Shown piece after piece: positions 1 to 8,960 of a stretch of DNA of 64,000 bases (position 1 is its first letter; each line of letters starts with the position of its first letter). The stretch is from positions 1,860,001-1,924,000 of the forward strand of contig JAXLQV010000001.1 of NCBI GenBank assembly GCA_046331465.1, given 5' to 3'. The notes under the pieces were generated by a model. The model did no database searches. It had not been told where the DNA came from and saw only the letters and a list, made by a program, of their open reading frames with translations. The stretch is from UBA5066 sp046331465 (GTDB lineage Bacteria > Acidobacteriota > Thermoanaerobaculia > UBA5066). The translations under genes were made by a program, and so were the position numbers.

Positions 1-146
1 GCGGCCTCGAACGGAGGACCGTAGACGTCCAGGACCCTCTCGTCGTCCAGGTAGATCTCGACGACGGCGACACCCTCCGCCGCGGCGAGCCTCAGCGGGA
101 CCGTGCCGTGGACGAGGCCGAGAAACAGCGTGACGAACGCGATCAT
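1..146 (-). CDS. N-terminal fragment of a secreted protein, possibly VWFA-related
   Basis: Only the first 48 codons lie in the window; the gene runs off the left edge. The ATG at 146 starts a hydrophobic leader (MIAFVTLFLGLVHGTV) that ends near an Ala-rich site and looks like a Sec signal peptide. It is followed by a segment reading VVEIYLDDERVLDVYGPPFE. That VxxYLD...PPF pattern resembles the segment seen in secreted VWFA-related proteins of Acidobacteria, but too little is visible to assign a family. A GTG at 173 in the same frame is an alternative start. It follows the sulfatase gene by 94 bases on the same strand and may be the last gene of that operon. Confidence 0.45.
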   Translation of the reverse strand, partial: MIAFVTLFLGLVHGTVPLRLAAAEGVAVVEIYLDDERVLDVYGPPFEA

Positions 147-240
147 CTGCGCTCTTTGCTGCGACGCATGCACGAACCGTGCAAGCACCGTCGTCCCCGA
201 TCAGGGACGGCGCCCGGACTCGCGGCGCAGGATCGCGCCG

Positions 241-2217
241 TCAGCGCGCGGCGCGCGACCCGTCGCGCCCGGGCTGGGCGGCGGCGGCCATCTTCTCCCG
301 GGCCTGCTCGAGCGTCCCGGCCGCGTGGTGCTTCCAGGCGGCGAGCCGCTGGCGGAGGAGGCGGCATTTGTCGCGATGGAGCGGAGCGACGTTCGACTTC
401 TCGTCGGGGTCGGAGGCGAGGTCGTAGAGCGCCTCGCGGCCGCGCGTCACGTCGTAGACGTACTTGAACGTGCCCTCCCGGACTCCGAGCAGGTAGTCGT
501 CGTTCGCGGCGTAGAAGTAGGTGCGCGCGGGCCTCCTCTTCTCGAGGAGGCTCGTCCCCTCCCAGGCCGGCGGGGACGGCAGGGCGAGGACGTCGAGGAT
601 CGTCGGGCTCACGTCGACGTGGCCGCCGACGGTCGCCTTGCGCTTCCCCTTCGGGAAGAGGCGCGGGTTCCAGAGCATCAGCGGGACGCGGAGCCCCTCG
701 TCCCAGAGGCGGAAGCCGTGCCCCCACGTCGGGTGCGGGTCGCCGAAGCACTCCCCGTGGTCTCCCGTGACGACGACGAGCGTGTCGTCGGCGAGCCCGC
801 GCGCCCGAAGCCCGTCGAACAGGCGCCCGAGCTGGCGGTCGACCTCCGCGATCGTGTTCAGGTAGCGGTTGAGGTCCCAGGCGTCCGGCGGCTCGGGCTT
901 CCCCGCGAAGAAGTCGACGACGCCCTGGCGCGGCGACGGGTCGTACGGGTGGTGGCTGAGCTGGGTCCAGAGGAGGCCGAAGAAGGGGCGCCCCCGGTCG
1001 CGGTCGATCCACTCGAGCGTCCGGTCGACGAGGACGTCGTCGTCGCCGCCCCACGAGCCGATCGGCTCCCTGTTCGAGAGCTGCTTCCAGTCGCGGATCT
1101 CGTCGAAGCCCCGGTTCTCCAGGAAGTCGCCCAGGCCGACGTAGTCGAGGAACTGCGTCGTGAGGAAAGCGGTCCGGTAACCCTGCGGACCGAGTACGTT
1201 CGCGAGCGTCTCGCCCGGGAACCGGGGGTAGTCCTGCGTGTACTCCCGCCACGTCATGTAGGGGTAGACCGAGATGCCGAGAGCCACGAGGGAGTTCGCC
1301 GTCAGGCCGACGTGCGCGTAGAACGCGTCGAAAACGAGGGCGTGCCCGGCCTCGGCGTCGAGGTGCGGGGTCGTCGGGTACGGGCTCCCGTAGAGGCTCA
1401 TGTACTTCGCGCCGGTCGACTCGAGGACGACGAGGAGGACGTTCTGGGGACGGGCGGGGGAGAGGCGGGTCGGCTTCGGGCGCCCGGGCCGGAAGTCCGA
1501 GAGGAAGTCCTGCGGGAACGCGTCGTCCATGCGGGGCGTCCCGTCGCCCCTCAGGCCCTCGCCGAGCGACACGAGGAAGCGCCAGTGCGGGTTCAGGGCG
1601 ATGAGGACGTCGGGGCGGTCGGACCAGCGGCCGTGCGCCGTCACGGCGCCCCACGCGAACCACGCGGAGGCGGCCGCGAGGGACACGGCGCCGGCGACGA
1701 GTCTCCTCCGGCCGGAGACGGCCCGCGAGCGCCGCGAGAAGAGCGTGACGGCGAGGACGTGAAGCGCCGGGACGGCCACGAGCGCGGCCACGTACCGCGG
1801 CGAGACGAACGTGCCGAGGGAGGAGCGCATGGAGTCCAGGTCGCCCGCGAGGTAGAGGAGCGGGTAGGTCAGGGGAGAGCGGAGGTAGGTGAAGACCTGG
1901 ACGCTGACGACCGCGTAGAGGACGGTCAGGGCGCTCAGCGCCAGGAGGGCCGCGCCGAGGCGACGACCGGCGAGCGGCCGCCGGCGGACGACGAGCAGGA
2001 GGGCCGCCGCGAGGAGGGCGAAGACCGCGGAGAAGGCGACGTCCTGGTGGGCCGAGACGCCGACGTCCCGGAGCCAGGCGGCCCAGCCTCCCTCGCCCGC
2101 GCCGGGGCGGCCGAAGTGAAAGGCCTTGGCCCCGACGAGCGGGACGGCGAGCCAGACCCCGAGCGCGAGCGGTGACGGGACGAAGCCGCGCGCCGGCGCG
2201 CCCTCTTCAGGGGCCAA
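241..2217 (-). CDS. Membrane-anchored sulfatase / LTA-synthase-like phosphoglycerol transferase
   Basis: 658 residues. The first about 200 residues contain about five hydrophobic segments. An alkaline-phosphatase/sulfatase superfamily domain follows from about 257. It opens with NVLLVVLEST (E266 as likely metal ligand, T268 as likely catalytic Thr), and has the LTANSLVALG motif and a GDHGE metal motif near residue 485. This layout is that of LtaS/MdoB-type enzymes, which transfer phosphoglycerol or phosphoethanolamine to envelope glycans outside the membrane; a true sulfatase cannot be excluded. The start is a TTG at 2217 that overlaps the deacetylase stop by 11 bases, implying translational coupling. 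It is the last complete gene of the glycan operon. Family assignment is firm; the substrate is unknown. Confidence 0.85.
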   Translation of the reverse strand: MAPEEGAPARGFVPSPLALGVWLAVPLVGAKAFHFGRPGAGEGGWAAWLRDVGVSAHQDVAFSAVFALLAAALLLVVRRRPLAGRRLGAALLALSALTVLYAVVSVQVFTYLRSPLTYPLLYLAGDLDSMRSSLGTFVSPRYVAALVAVPALHVLAVTLFSRRSRAVSGRRRLVAGAVSLAAASAWFAWGAVTAHGRWSDRPDVLIALNPHWRFLVSLGEGLRGDGTPRMDDAFPQDFLSDFRPGRPKPTRLSPARPQNVLLVVLESTGAKYMSLYGSPYPTTPHLDAEAGHALVFDAFYAHVGLTANSLVALGISVYPYMTWREYTQDYPRFPGETLANVLGPQGYRTAFLTTQFLDYVGLGDFLENRGFDEIRDWKQLSNREPIGSWGGDDDVLVDRTLEWIDRDRGRPFFGLLWTQLSHHPYDPSPRQGVVDFFAGKPEPPDAWDLNRYLNTIAEVDRQLGRLFDGLRARGLADDTLVVVTGDHGECFGDPHPTWGHGFRLWDEGLRVPLMLWNPRLFPKGKRKATVGGHVDVSPTILDVLALPSPPAWEGTSLLEKRRPARTYFYAANDDYLLGVREGTFKYVYDVTRGREALYDLASDPDEKSNVAPLHRDKCRLLRQRLAAWKHHAAGTLEQAREKMAAAAQPGRDGSRAAR

Positions 2218-2914
2218 GCAGCGTCCTCTCTGCGGCGGAGAGCCCGGCGAAGGAGATCAGGCGGATCCCCTCGCTCTCGAGGAACGCGGGGAGGCGGGGG
2301 TCCGTGAGCGTCGCGAGCTCCCACTCGCGGTCGCGGTGGTAGACGGCCTCGAACGCGGGGTCGAAGTAGCCGGGGTGGACGCAGAACTCGTAGATCCCGT
2401 CCGAGAGCTCCTCGTGGAGGATCCTCTGCAGGGCGTCGAGGCTCACCTTCGAGGGGTCGAAGACGCCGTATTCCCACTGCCCGTAGAAGCCGCCCTTGTA
2501 GACGACCGGCGGCCGGTCGCGGAGCGGGAGGCCCTCGGCCTCGGCGAGCTCCTCGAAGAGGGGGCGGCGCATCTCGTGGCGGTGGACGTGCTGGTGCGAG
2601 TCGAGGTGCGTCGGCTTGCGACCGTTGAGGTCGACGAAGCGCCGGTACTGGTCGTGGAGCTCGCGGCGGCAGGCGGACTCGTCGTCGAGGTCGACGAGCC
2701 TCTGCGCCTCGTTCGTGAAGTTCACGTGGAGGCCGACGGCGAGCCGCGGGAGAGTCTGCGCGAGGCGTGCCGCCTCGGCGCTCGCCGGGGCGTTGACGAT
2801 CATCGACGTCGAGGTGACGACGCCCCGCTCGTGAGCCTCGACGATCCCGCGGTTGATGCCGCGGCTGTAGCCGAAGTCGTCGGCGTTGAAGACGACCCAG
2901 GTCTTCCGCGTCAC
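2207..2914 (-). CDS. ChbG/YdjC-family carbohydrate deacetylase
   Basis: 235 residues, typical for the YdjC family. The N-terminus carries FNADDFGYS, with D12/D13 as the metal and catalytic acids. H63 lies in GLHVNF, and THLDSHQHVHRH at 102-113 gives the remaining His ligands. These enzymes remove acetyl groups from N-acetylated sugars. The GTG start at 2914 overlaps the glycosyltransferase stop in the sequence GTGA, so it is translated in line with it. The larger open frame continuing upstream in this phase is antisense-like shadow and was not used. Its place among a glycosyltransferase, an exporter and a sulfatase suggests it trims an N-acetyl-sugar intermediate of an exported glycan. Confidence 0.88.
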   Translation of the reverse strand: MTRKTWVVFNADDFGYSRGINRGIVEAHERGVVTSTSMIVNAPASAEAARLAQTLPRLAVGLHVNFTNEAQRLVDLDDESACRRELHDQYRRFVDLNGRKPTHLDSHQHVHRHEMRRPLFEELAEAEGLPLRDRPPVVYKGGFYGQWEYGVFDPSKVSLDALQRILHEELSDGIYEFCVHPGYFDPAFEAVYHRDREWELATLTDPRLPAFLESEGIRLISFAGLSAAERTLLGP

Positions 2915-4083
2915 AGCCCGATCTCCCCGAGGAGCCTCCGGCAGACGGCCGTCGCCTCGAGAGTCTCCTCGGCCACGGCGCGCGCGGCGCGGCACGCCTT
3001 CGGGTAGTCCGCCTCGATCGTCTCGACGGCGGCGACGACGTCCTCGTAGGTGCGGAACGGGAAGAGCCCCTCGCCGGACGGGAGGAACTTCTCGAAGCCG
3101 GTGCTCTGCGCGATGACGGGCTTGCCGGAGGCGAGGTAGCAGGCGTCGCGCTCGCTGAACCAGCCGCTCCGGAGCCGGACGTTCTGGTCCTTGGCGACGG
3201 TCCACTCGGCGCGCGAGCGCTGGAAGAACCCCTGGTAGCCGAACGGCTCGAGGGACATCTTCAGCGGGCTCGAGAGCGTCCAGCCCCGTCCCTCGAGGAG
3301 CGCCCGGTCGTCCGGGTCGTCCACGTTGAGGCAGAGCTCGAAGCGGGCCTTCGGGCACCTCCGTGGGAGCTCCACGAACTTCAGGAACTCGTGGTGCTTG
3401 CTCCAGGTGTACGTCTCGCCGTTCCAGACGACGTCGTGCCCCTTCTGCTTCCAGTTCCCGACCGTGGTGTAGAAGCCGGCCGCGGGGTCGAAGGCCATCG
3501 GCCAAAGCTCCAGGTCGACCGGCTGCCGCGTCCGCAGGTAGGTGCGGCCGTCCATCGGCACGCCGCAGTCCTCGGCCCCGTAGTTCTCGCCGTACGTCGC
3601 GACGACGTGGTGCGCCTCGAGGACCTCGCGCGTCTTCGGCTTTCCGCTCGCGAGCTCGAGCTGGTTCGTCACCGGGTCGGTCTCGACGTAGACGCGGAGC
3701 CGGGCACGCATGTGGTCGTCGTTCAGGACCGTCGCGCCGCAGACGTTCAGGAGGGCGTCGCAGTCCCGGTAGAGCTCGACGAGGCGCTCGCGGGAGAGGC
3801 CGTAGCAGGCGTCCGGGCCGCGGTAGAGGGCGCGGTACGCCCAGCGGTCGCCGAGGCCGATCCGCGAGAGGACCCGCTCGAGGTAGGCGGCCGCGTACGC
3901 CGGGTCGTCGACGATCGAGTCGACGCGCGGGTCGTAGGGCCACGTCGCGTCGTCCTCGACGTACCAGACCTCGTGGCCGAGGCGCGCGAGCCCGCGCAGC
4001 CAGTTCAGGTAGAGCCAGGTCTGGCCGCCGAAGGGGCAGCGGCCCATCATCCCGAGGACGACGATCTTCCGGCGCGCGCTCAT
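2911..4083 (-). CDS. Glycosyltransferase (GT-B-like, family 1/4 type)
   Basis: 390 residues, no signal peptide, so probably cytoplasmic. The N-terminus (KIVVLGMMGRCPFGGQTWLY) is a Rossmann-type strand-loop typical of GT-B glycosyltransferases that act on nucleotide sugars. The C-terminal part contains GKPVIAQSTGFEKFLPSGEG followed by a hydrophilic helix, which matches the nucleotide-sugar-binding half of such enzymes. ATG start at 4083, 7 bases after the exporter stop; its own stop overlaps the deacetylase start. The acceptor and donor cannot be read from the sequence. A role in assembling the glycan handled by the neighbouring exporter is inference. Confidence 0.7.
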   Translation of the reverse strand: MSARRKIVVLGMMGRCPFGGQTWLYLNWLRGLARLGHEVWYVEDDATWPYDPRVDSIVDDPAYAAAYLERVLSRIGLGDRWAYRALYRGPDACYGLSRERLVELYRDCDALLNVCGATVLNDDHMRARLRVYVETDPVTNQLELASGKPKTREVLEAHHVVATYGENYGAEDCGVPMDGRTYLRTRQPVDLELWPMAFDPAAGFYTTVGNWKQKGHDVVWNGETYTWSKHHEFLKFVELPRRCPKARFELCLNVDDPDDRALLEGRGWTLSSPLKMSLEPFGYQGFFQRSRAEWTVAKDQNVRLRSGWFSERDACYLASGKPVIAQSTGFEKFLPSGEGLFPFRTYEDVVAAVETIEADYPKACRAARAVAEETLEATAVCRRLLGEIGL

Positions 4084-4090
4084 CGCCGTC

Positions 4091-5941
4091 TCACCCGGCC
4101 GCCGCGGCGAAGACTTCCGGCTCGAGGGTGCCGGCGCCGCTCCCGTGGCTCTCCCAGAGGCGGGCGTAGCGCCCTCCCCGCGCGAGGAGCTCGGCGTGCG
4201 AGCCCTGCTCGACGATGACGCCGCCGTCGAGGAGGACGACGCGGTCCGCGCGGCGGGCCGAGCTCAGGCGGTGGGCGATGAGGATCGTCGTCTTCCCGGC
4301 GAGGATCTCCTCGACGCGCGACCAGACGCGGTCCTCGGTGTCGACGTCGAGGGCGCTCGTCGGCTCGTCGAGGACCACGATCGGCGCGGAACGGAGGAGG
4401 GCGCGAGCGAGCGCGAGGCGCTGCCGCTGGCCGCCCGAGAGGGTCGAGCCGTCCTCGCCGATGACCGTGTCGTAGCCTTCGGGGAGGCGCGCGATGAACT
4501 CGTCCGCCTCGGCCCTCTCCGCGGCCATCCGCACCTCGTCGAGGGAGCGGGGGGTCCCGAAGGCGATGTTGTCCCGGATCGTGGTGTGGAAGAGGATCTG
4601 CTCCTGGAGCATCACCGTGACCTGCTTTCGGAGGGAGAGGACCGTCACGTCGCGCAGGTCGTGCCCGTCGATCGTGACGCGTCCCTGCCGCGGGTCGTAG
4701 AAGCGGACGAGGAGGCTCGCGAGCGTGCTCTTGCCGGCCCCGGTGGGGCCGAGGAGCGCGACGCGCTCGCCCGGGCGGATGTCGAGGTCGATTCCGGCGA
4801 GGACGGGGCGCCCGTCGTCGTACGCGAAGTGGACCCCCTCGAAGCGGACGCGCCCGGCGGCCGGGGGGAGAGGCTTCGCGTGCGGGGCGTCCCTCACGTC
4901 CGGCTCGATGTCGAGGACCTTGTAGACCCGCTCGAGCCCGGCGCGCGACGAGGAGATCTCCGCGAGGTTCTGGCTGATGCTCTGGATCGGGGCGTAGAGG
5001 TCCTTCAGGTAGGAGAGGAAGATCGTCAGCTCGCCGATGCCGAGGCGCCCCTGGAGGACGTGCAGGGCCCCGAGCCAGACGAGGGCGGCCGTGCCGACCG
5101 CGAGGACCGAGTCGACGACGAGGGCGAAGACCGTCTCGGTGCTGTAGAGCCGGAGGCTGAGGGCGAGGCTCCGCTCGCTCCCCAGGCGGAACTCCGCGAT
5201 CGCCCCTTCCTCGCGCCCGTAGGCCTGCACGAGCTTGACGGCCCCGATCGTCGACTCGGCCCGCGCGTAGAGGGCGCTCTCGGCCGCGCGCGTCTCGCTC
5301 GCCTGCGCGTGGATCCGCCCCGTGATCCGTGTGATCGTGAAGTAGAGGGGCGGGCAGACGACGAGGGCGACGAGCGACATCGAGAGGTCGAAGCTCAGCA
5401 TGACGGCGAACATCCCCGCGAGCATCACCGCCGCGCTCGCGAGGGGGAGGAGGCCGTTCATGACGAGCCCCTGCGCCGAGTACGTGTCGGACATGACCCG
5501 GTAGAGGAGGTCGCCCGTCTGCTGCTGGTTGTGGAAGCGGAGCGAGAGCTTCTGGAGGTGGGCGTAGATCTCGGTGCGGAGGTCGTTCACCATCCGCTGC
5601 CCGGTGTCGATCGTCAGGTAGTTCGCGCCGACGGTCGCCGCCCCGCGCGCGGCGGTCAGGACGACGATGGCCAGCGCGGCGAGCGCGAGGAGCGTCGTCT
5701 TCCCGTAGCCCTCGAACCCGGCCGGAAGCCAGCCGGGGAGGCGCTTCCCGCCGAGGACGACGTCGAGGACGATCGCGAGCGGGACCGGCTTGGCGAGGTC
5801 GAGGACGATCCCGAAGAGGCTCAGCCCGACTCCGCCGAGGAAGCGGGTGCGGTGTGGGCGGAGGTAGGTCGCGGTCCGCCGGACGAGGCGCCGGATCTCC
5901 GCCCGGGAGGGGGGCGCGGGAGAGGCCTCGGTCAGGCTCAT
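4091..5941 (-). CDS. MsbA/NdvA-type ABC exporter (fused permease and ATPase)
   Basis: 616 residues from the ATG at 5941. Six hydrophobic segments fill the first about 330 residues. The ATPase domain follows with Walker A GPTGAGKST near 396-404, Q-loop MLQEQILF, signature LSGGQRQR near 502, Walker B IVVLDEPTSALD and switch His in LIAHRLSS, all canonical. It should work as a homodimer in the inner membrane, exporting a lipid-linked or oligosaccharide substrate. It lies 8 bases downstream of the GH-GT2 fusion gene and 7 bases upstream of the glycosyltransferase, so the operon probably makes and exports one glycan. The long open frame continuing upstream to 7891 in this phase is a shadow of the next gene. 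Confidence 0.88.
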   Translation of the reverse strand: MSLTEASPAPPSRAEIRRLVRRTATYLRPHRTRFLGGVGLSLFGIVLDLAKPVPLAIVLDVVLGGKRLPGWLPAGFEGYGKTTLLALAALAIVVLTAARGAATVGANYLTIDTGQRMVNDLRTEIYAHLQKLSLRFHNQQQTGDLLYRVMSDTYSAQGLVMNGLLPLASAAVMLAGMFAVMLSFDLSMSLVALVVCPPLYFTITRITGRIHAQASETRAAESALYARAESTIGAVKLVQAYGREEGAIAEFRLGSERSLALSLRLYSTETVFALVVDSVLAVGTAALVWLGALHVLQGRLGIGELTIFLSYLKDLYAPIQSISQNLAEISSSRAGLERVYKVLDIEPDVRDAPHAKPLPPAAGRVRFEGVHFAYDDGRPVLAGIDLDIRPGERVALLGPTGAGKSTLASLLVRFYDPRQGRVTIDGHDLRDVTVLSLRKQVTVMLQEQILFHTTIRDNIAFGTPRSLDEVRMAAERAEADEFIARLPEGYDTVIGEDGSTLSGGQRQRLALARALLRSAPIVVLDEPTSALDVDTEDRVWSRVEEILAGKTTILIAHRLSSARRADRVVLLDGGVIVEQGSHAELLARGGRYARLWESHGSGAGTLEPEVFAAAAG

Positions 5942-5949
5942 GGACGGGG

Positions 5950-8712
5950 CTAGCGGGGCGTCGCCGCTCGGGGAGGCGCCGGGTGGAGGCCGGCCGCGCG
6001 CCGGACGAGGGGCGAGATCGCGCGGGCGGTGGCGGGGCAGCCCGGGGCCGGCAGCGCGGGGTTCGCGCTTGCCCGGGGCTCGCGGAACGCCTCGGGCTCG
6101 CCGACGACGCTCATCCCGAGGTGCTCGGCGGCGTCGAGGACGCTCGCCATGACGACGGCGTTCAGGCGCCGGCCCGAGGCCCGGACGTAGGCGAGGAGCC
6201 CGAGGAGGACCGGGCTGACGAAGAGGACGTCCTGGCGCCCGAGCCCGAGGGCGAGGAGGAAGACGTAGCCGATCGCGATCCAGAGCGCCCTCTGGAAGAA
6301 CGTCGCCGTGGGGATCAGCCGCACGCGCGTGAGACGGCGGCCCCCGCCGTGGTTCTCGGTCACCGTGACGAGGTCGGTCTGGCACCAGCGGTCGCCGTAG
6401 AGCCGGACGTCGTGGGATTCCCACCCCGGGTCGACGTGGACGAACCAGCGGCGGTGCGCCGTCATCTGCAGGATCGTCTCGAGGAGCTTCTCGCGCGAGA
6501 TCCCCTCCTCGCTCCAGAGCCCGATCTGCCGCCGGCCGAGGAGACGGGGCGCGCGCTCGCGCCAGGTGCGGCGGAGGTCGTGGAACGCCTCGGGGATGAC
6601 GATCGTCTCGAAGCGGCACTTGTAGCGCGCCCAGCCGCGCGCGACGGGCTGCGCGACGTGCATCGCGGCGATGAGGAGGCGCGACCACCAGCGGCGCCGC
6701 CCGGGGGGCGGGCTCGCCTGTCCCGCGACGGCCCAGGCGACGCCGAGGGAGGCGAGCAGCATCAGCACGGGGATCACGACGAGGGGGTTCGCGGCGGGGG
6801 TGAGCGCGGCACGGCGGACGAACCCCGCCGCCCAGAGCACGTGGGCAGGGTTGAAGACGGTCGCGAGGCCGAGGATCGAGAAGGCGATGAGCCACCACTC
6901 GAGGCTGAGGACCATCAGCGGCCACCAGACCTCGGGCGCGCTGTAGATCGTCTGGAAGAGCCCGGCGCCGAAGACGCCGTAGTGGACGGTCGGCTCCCCG
7001 ATCTTCAGGCCGAGGCCGGCGCGGGTGTAGATCCGCCCCATCCAGGAGAGGTCGTCGCGGAAGCCGCGGAACTTCTCCGGGTGCTTCCGCTTGAGGAGCC
7101 CTTCGGCCTCGCCGTACCCCTTCTGCTGCTTGAGGTAGGCCTTCACGGTCGAGCGGCGGTGGTGCCAGACCATCGCGGCCGGCGCGAAGACGATGTGGTC
7201 GCCCTCGGCCTGGAGACGCCAGCAGACGTCGACGTCGTCTCCCGCGCGGGTGTAGACGGGGTCGAAGCCGCCGATGGCGCGCAGCCGGTCGGCCCAGAAG
7301 GCCATGTTGCAGCCCGGGACGTGCTCGGCGAGGGCGTCGTCGAGGAGGACGTGCGCCGGGGCGCCGGGGCTCGCCGAGACGCAGGCCGCGACTGGCCCGT
7401 CGTTCGTCGGGAGGAGGTTCGGGCCGCCGACGCCGGAGGCGCCCGTCTCGAGGAGCTTGGCGACGAGGTAGTAGAGCCAGTCGGGGTCGGCGAAGCAGTC
7501 GTCGTCGGTGTAGGCGATGACCTCGCCCCGCGCGAGGTCCATCCCGACGTTCCGGGCGACGGAAAGTCCCCGGTTCTGCTGCCGGTGGTAGCGGATGTAG
7601 GGGTACCGCGCCGCGATCTCGGGGACCGAGTCCTTCGAGCCGTCGTCGACGAGGATGACCTCGTAGTCGGGGTAGTTCAGCCTCTCGAGCGAACGGAGGC
7701 AGCCGTCGAGCGTCTTGCTCCCGTTGTACGTGCAGACGACGACGGAGACCTTCGGCGCGCGCGGGAGCGGCGGGAGCGGGCTCTCGGCCCGGTAGACCGC
7801 CGCGACGCGCTCGAACGCGGGCTTCGGGGTCCGGTCGGCGCGGACGAGGCCGAAGGCCCAGTCGGTGATCGGGTGCCCGCCCGTGAACCACTCGTCCGTG
7901 TAGGAGAAGCAGCAGGTGCCGGCGAGGCCGTTCCCGAAGACCTCCTCGAGGTGCATCCCGAGGAGCTCCGCCTGCTCCGACTCGCCGTTGCGGATCGAGT
8001 CGATGCCGTACTCGCCGAGGAGGAGCGGCTTCTCGTCGGCGAGGTTCTGGAGCCGCTCCAGGTAGGCGCGGAACTTCTCCCTCCGGTGGAGGTAGACGTT
8101 CATCGTGTAGAAGTCGACCGTCGTCGGGTGGAGGTACTCGGTGGGGGGGAAGCTCGCGAACGTGACGAGGACCTCCGGGTCCTCCTCGTGGGCGATCGCG
8201 ACGAGCTCGTCGATGAACTGCTCGACCTTCTCCCGCCCGAGCCAGCGGACCACGTCCGCCGGGACCTCGTTGACGACCGAGAGGGCGAGGAGGGCCGGGT
8301 GTCCCTTGCAGGCGCGGGCCGCCTCGCGGACCGCCCTGCGTCCGCTCTCCATGTCCTCCGCGCTTTCGAGGAAGCAGCGGTGCTTGGACCAGGGGACGTC
8401 GACGAAGACCTTGATGCCCCAGGAGTGGGCGAGGTCGAGGAGGTCGCGCGGGGGGACGTGGTAGACGCGGATCGTGTTCGCGCCCATCGACGCGATCTGG
8501 CGGAAGTCGGCCTCGAGCCGGTCCCGCTCGGGGAGGAACGCTCCGTCGCTCCGGGCCGCAAAGGGTCCGTAAGTGACCCCCTTTACCCAGAACTTGCGGT
8601 CCGCCAGCTTGAAAAACTTCCCATCGAGCCGAACCCGCTCGTTCGGGGGAACGACCACACGGTTTACGGTCTCTACCTGTCCCAAACCGTTAATTCCCTC
8701 TTCACGCTGCAT
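5950..8712 (-). CDS. Glycoside hydrolase - glycosyltransferase 2 membrane fusion protein
   Basis: 920 residues. Residues about 25-310 form a TIM-barrel glycoside hydrolase of the GH2/GH5 type, with the acid/base in SVVNEVP (E149) and the nucleophile in LLLGEYG (E234). Residues about 320-600 form a GT2 domain with VDDGS (D356/D357), TDDDC (403-405) and a GCNMAF...GGFDP acceptor region. About five hydrophobic segments follow, with a Pro/Ala-rich end. No cleavable signal is visible. The enzyme probably makes a polysaccharide at the inner membrane, while the hydrolase part may trim or branch it. ATG at 8712 has a GGGAAAGG stretch about 8 bases upstream. First gene of the operon running to the left edge. 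Confidence 0.85.
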   Translation of the reverse strand: MQREEGINGLGQVETVNRVVVPPNERVRLDGKFFKLADRKFWVKGVTYGPFAARSDGAFLPERDRLEADFRQIASMGANTIRVYHVPPRDLLDLAHSWGIKVFVDVPWSKHRCFLESAEDMESGRRAVREAARACKGHPALLALSVVNEVPADVVRWLGREKVEQFIDELVAIAHEEDPEVLVTFASFPPTEYLHPTTVDFYTMNVYLHRREKFRAYLERLQNLADEKPLLLGEYGIDSIRNGESEQAELLGMHLEEVFGNGLAGTCCFSYTDEWFTGGHPITDWAFGLVRADRTPKPAFERVAAVYRAESPLPPLPRAPKVSVVVCTYNGSKTLDGCLRSLERLNYPDYEVILVDDGSKDSVPEIAARYPYIRYHRQQNRGLSVARNVGMDLARGEVIAYTDDDCFADPDWLYYLVAKLLETGASGVGGPNLLPTNDGPVAACVSASPGAPAHVLLDDALAEHVPGCNMAFWADRLRAIGGFDPVYTRAGDDVDVCWRLQAEGDHIVFAPAAMVWHHRRSTVKAYLKQQKGYGEAEGLLKRKHPEKFRGFRDDLSWMGRIYTRAGLGLKIGEPTVHYGVFGAGLFQTIYSAPEVWWPLMVLSLEWWLIAFSILGLATVFNPAHVLWAAGFVRRAALTPAANPLVVIPVLMLLASLGVAWAVAGQASPPPGRRRWWSRLLIAAMHVAQPVARGWARYKCRFETIVIPEAFHDLRRTWRERAPRLLGRRQIGLWSEEGISREKLLETILQMTAHRRWFVHVDPGWESHDVRLYGDRWCQTDLVTVTENHGGGRRLTRVRLIPTATFFQRALWIAIGYVFLLALGLGRQDVLFVSPVLLGLLAYVRASGRRLNAVVMASVLDAAEHLGMSVVGEPEAFREPRASANPALPAPGCPATARAISPLVRRAAGLHPAPPRAATPR

Positions 8713-8905
8713 CGGGTCGGCCTTTCCCGTGTCCTGCTCGCATTACCCGAAAAGGCGCACAAACCTCGCCTGATCAGTGCCTTGGGTGCCCATGACCAAT
8801 CTCGGGCACCAGCCGCTCGACGCCTCCGCGACGCGAGGGCCGGACGGGATCAATCAAGATCACTGCCAGCCCCGGGCGGGCTGCCGCAAGGGCTCCCGAG
8901 CCGGA

Positions 8906-8955
8906 TCCCGGCCCCCCCGGCGGGTCGAAACGGGAGCCGGCGCGGCGGGCCGGGA
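8906..8955 (-). terminator. Possible GC-rich hairpin after the FIST gene
   Basis: Perfect 9-base inverted repeat TCCCGGCCC (8906-8914) and GGGCCGGGA (8947-8955), with a smaller CCGGC/GCCGG stem inside the loop. It begins 5 bases after the stop of the FIST gene. There is no T-run, so it may be only a weak terminator. The rest of the 248-base gap (8713-8960) is less GC-rich than its surroundings and should hold the promoter of the glycan operon; I could not pick one convincingly. Confidence 0.3.
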
Positions 8956-8960
8956 CGGGG

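Noticed and set aside
4145..5953. Long open frame antisense to the ABC exporter (and many like it, such as 103-2175, 19000-22206, 53414-59542)
   Set aside because: GC-rich codon bias keeps opposite and shifted frames open. The translations are Arg/Asp/Glu/Pro-rich without domains, while the annotated strand encodes clear families.
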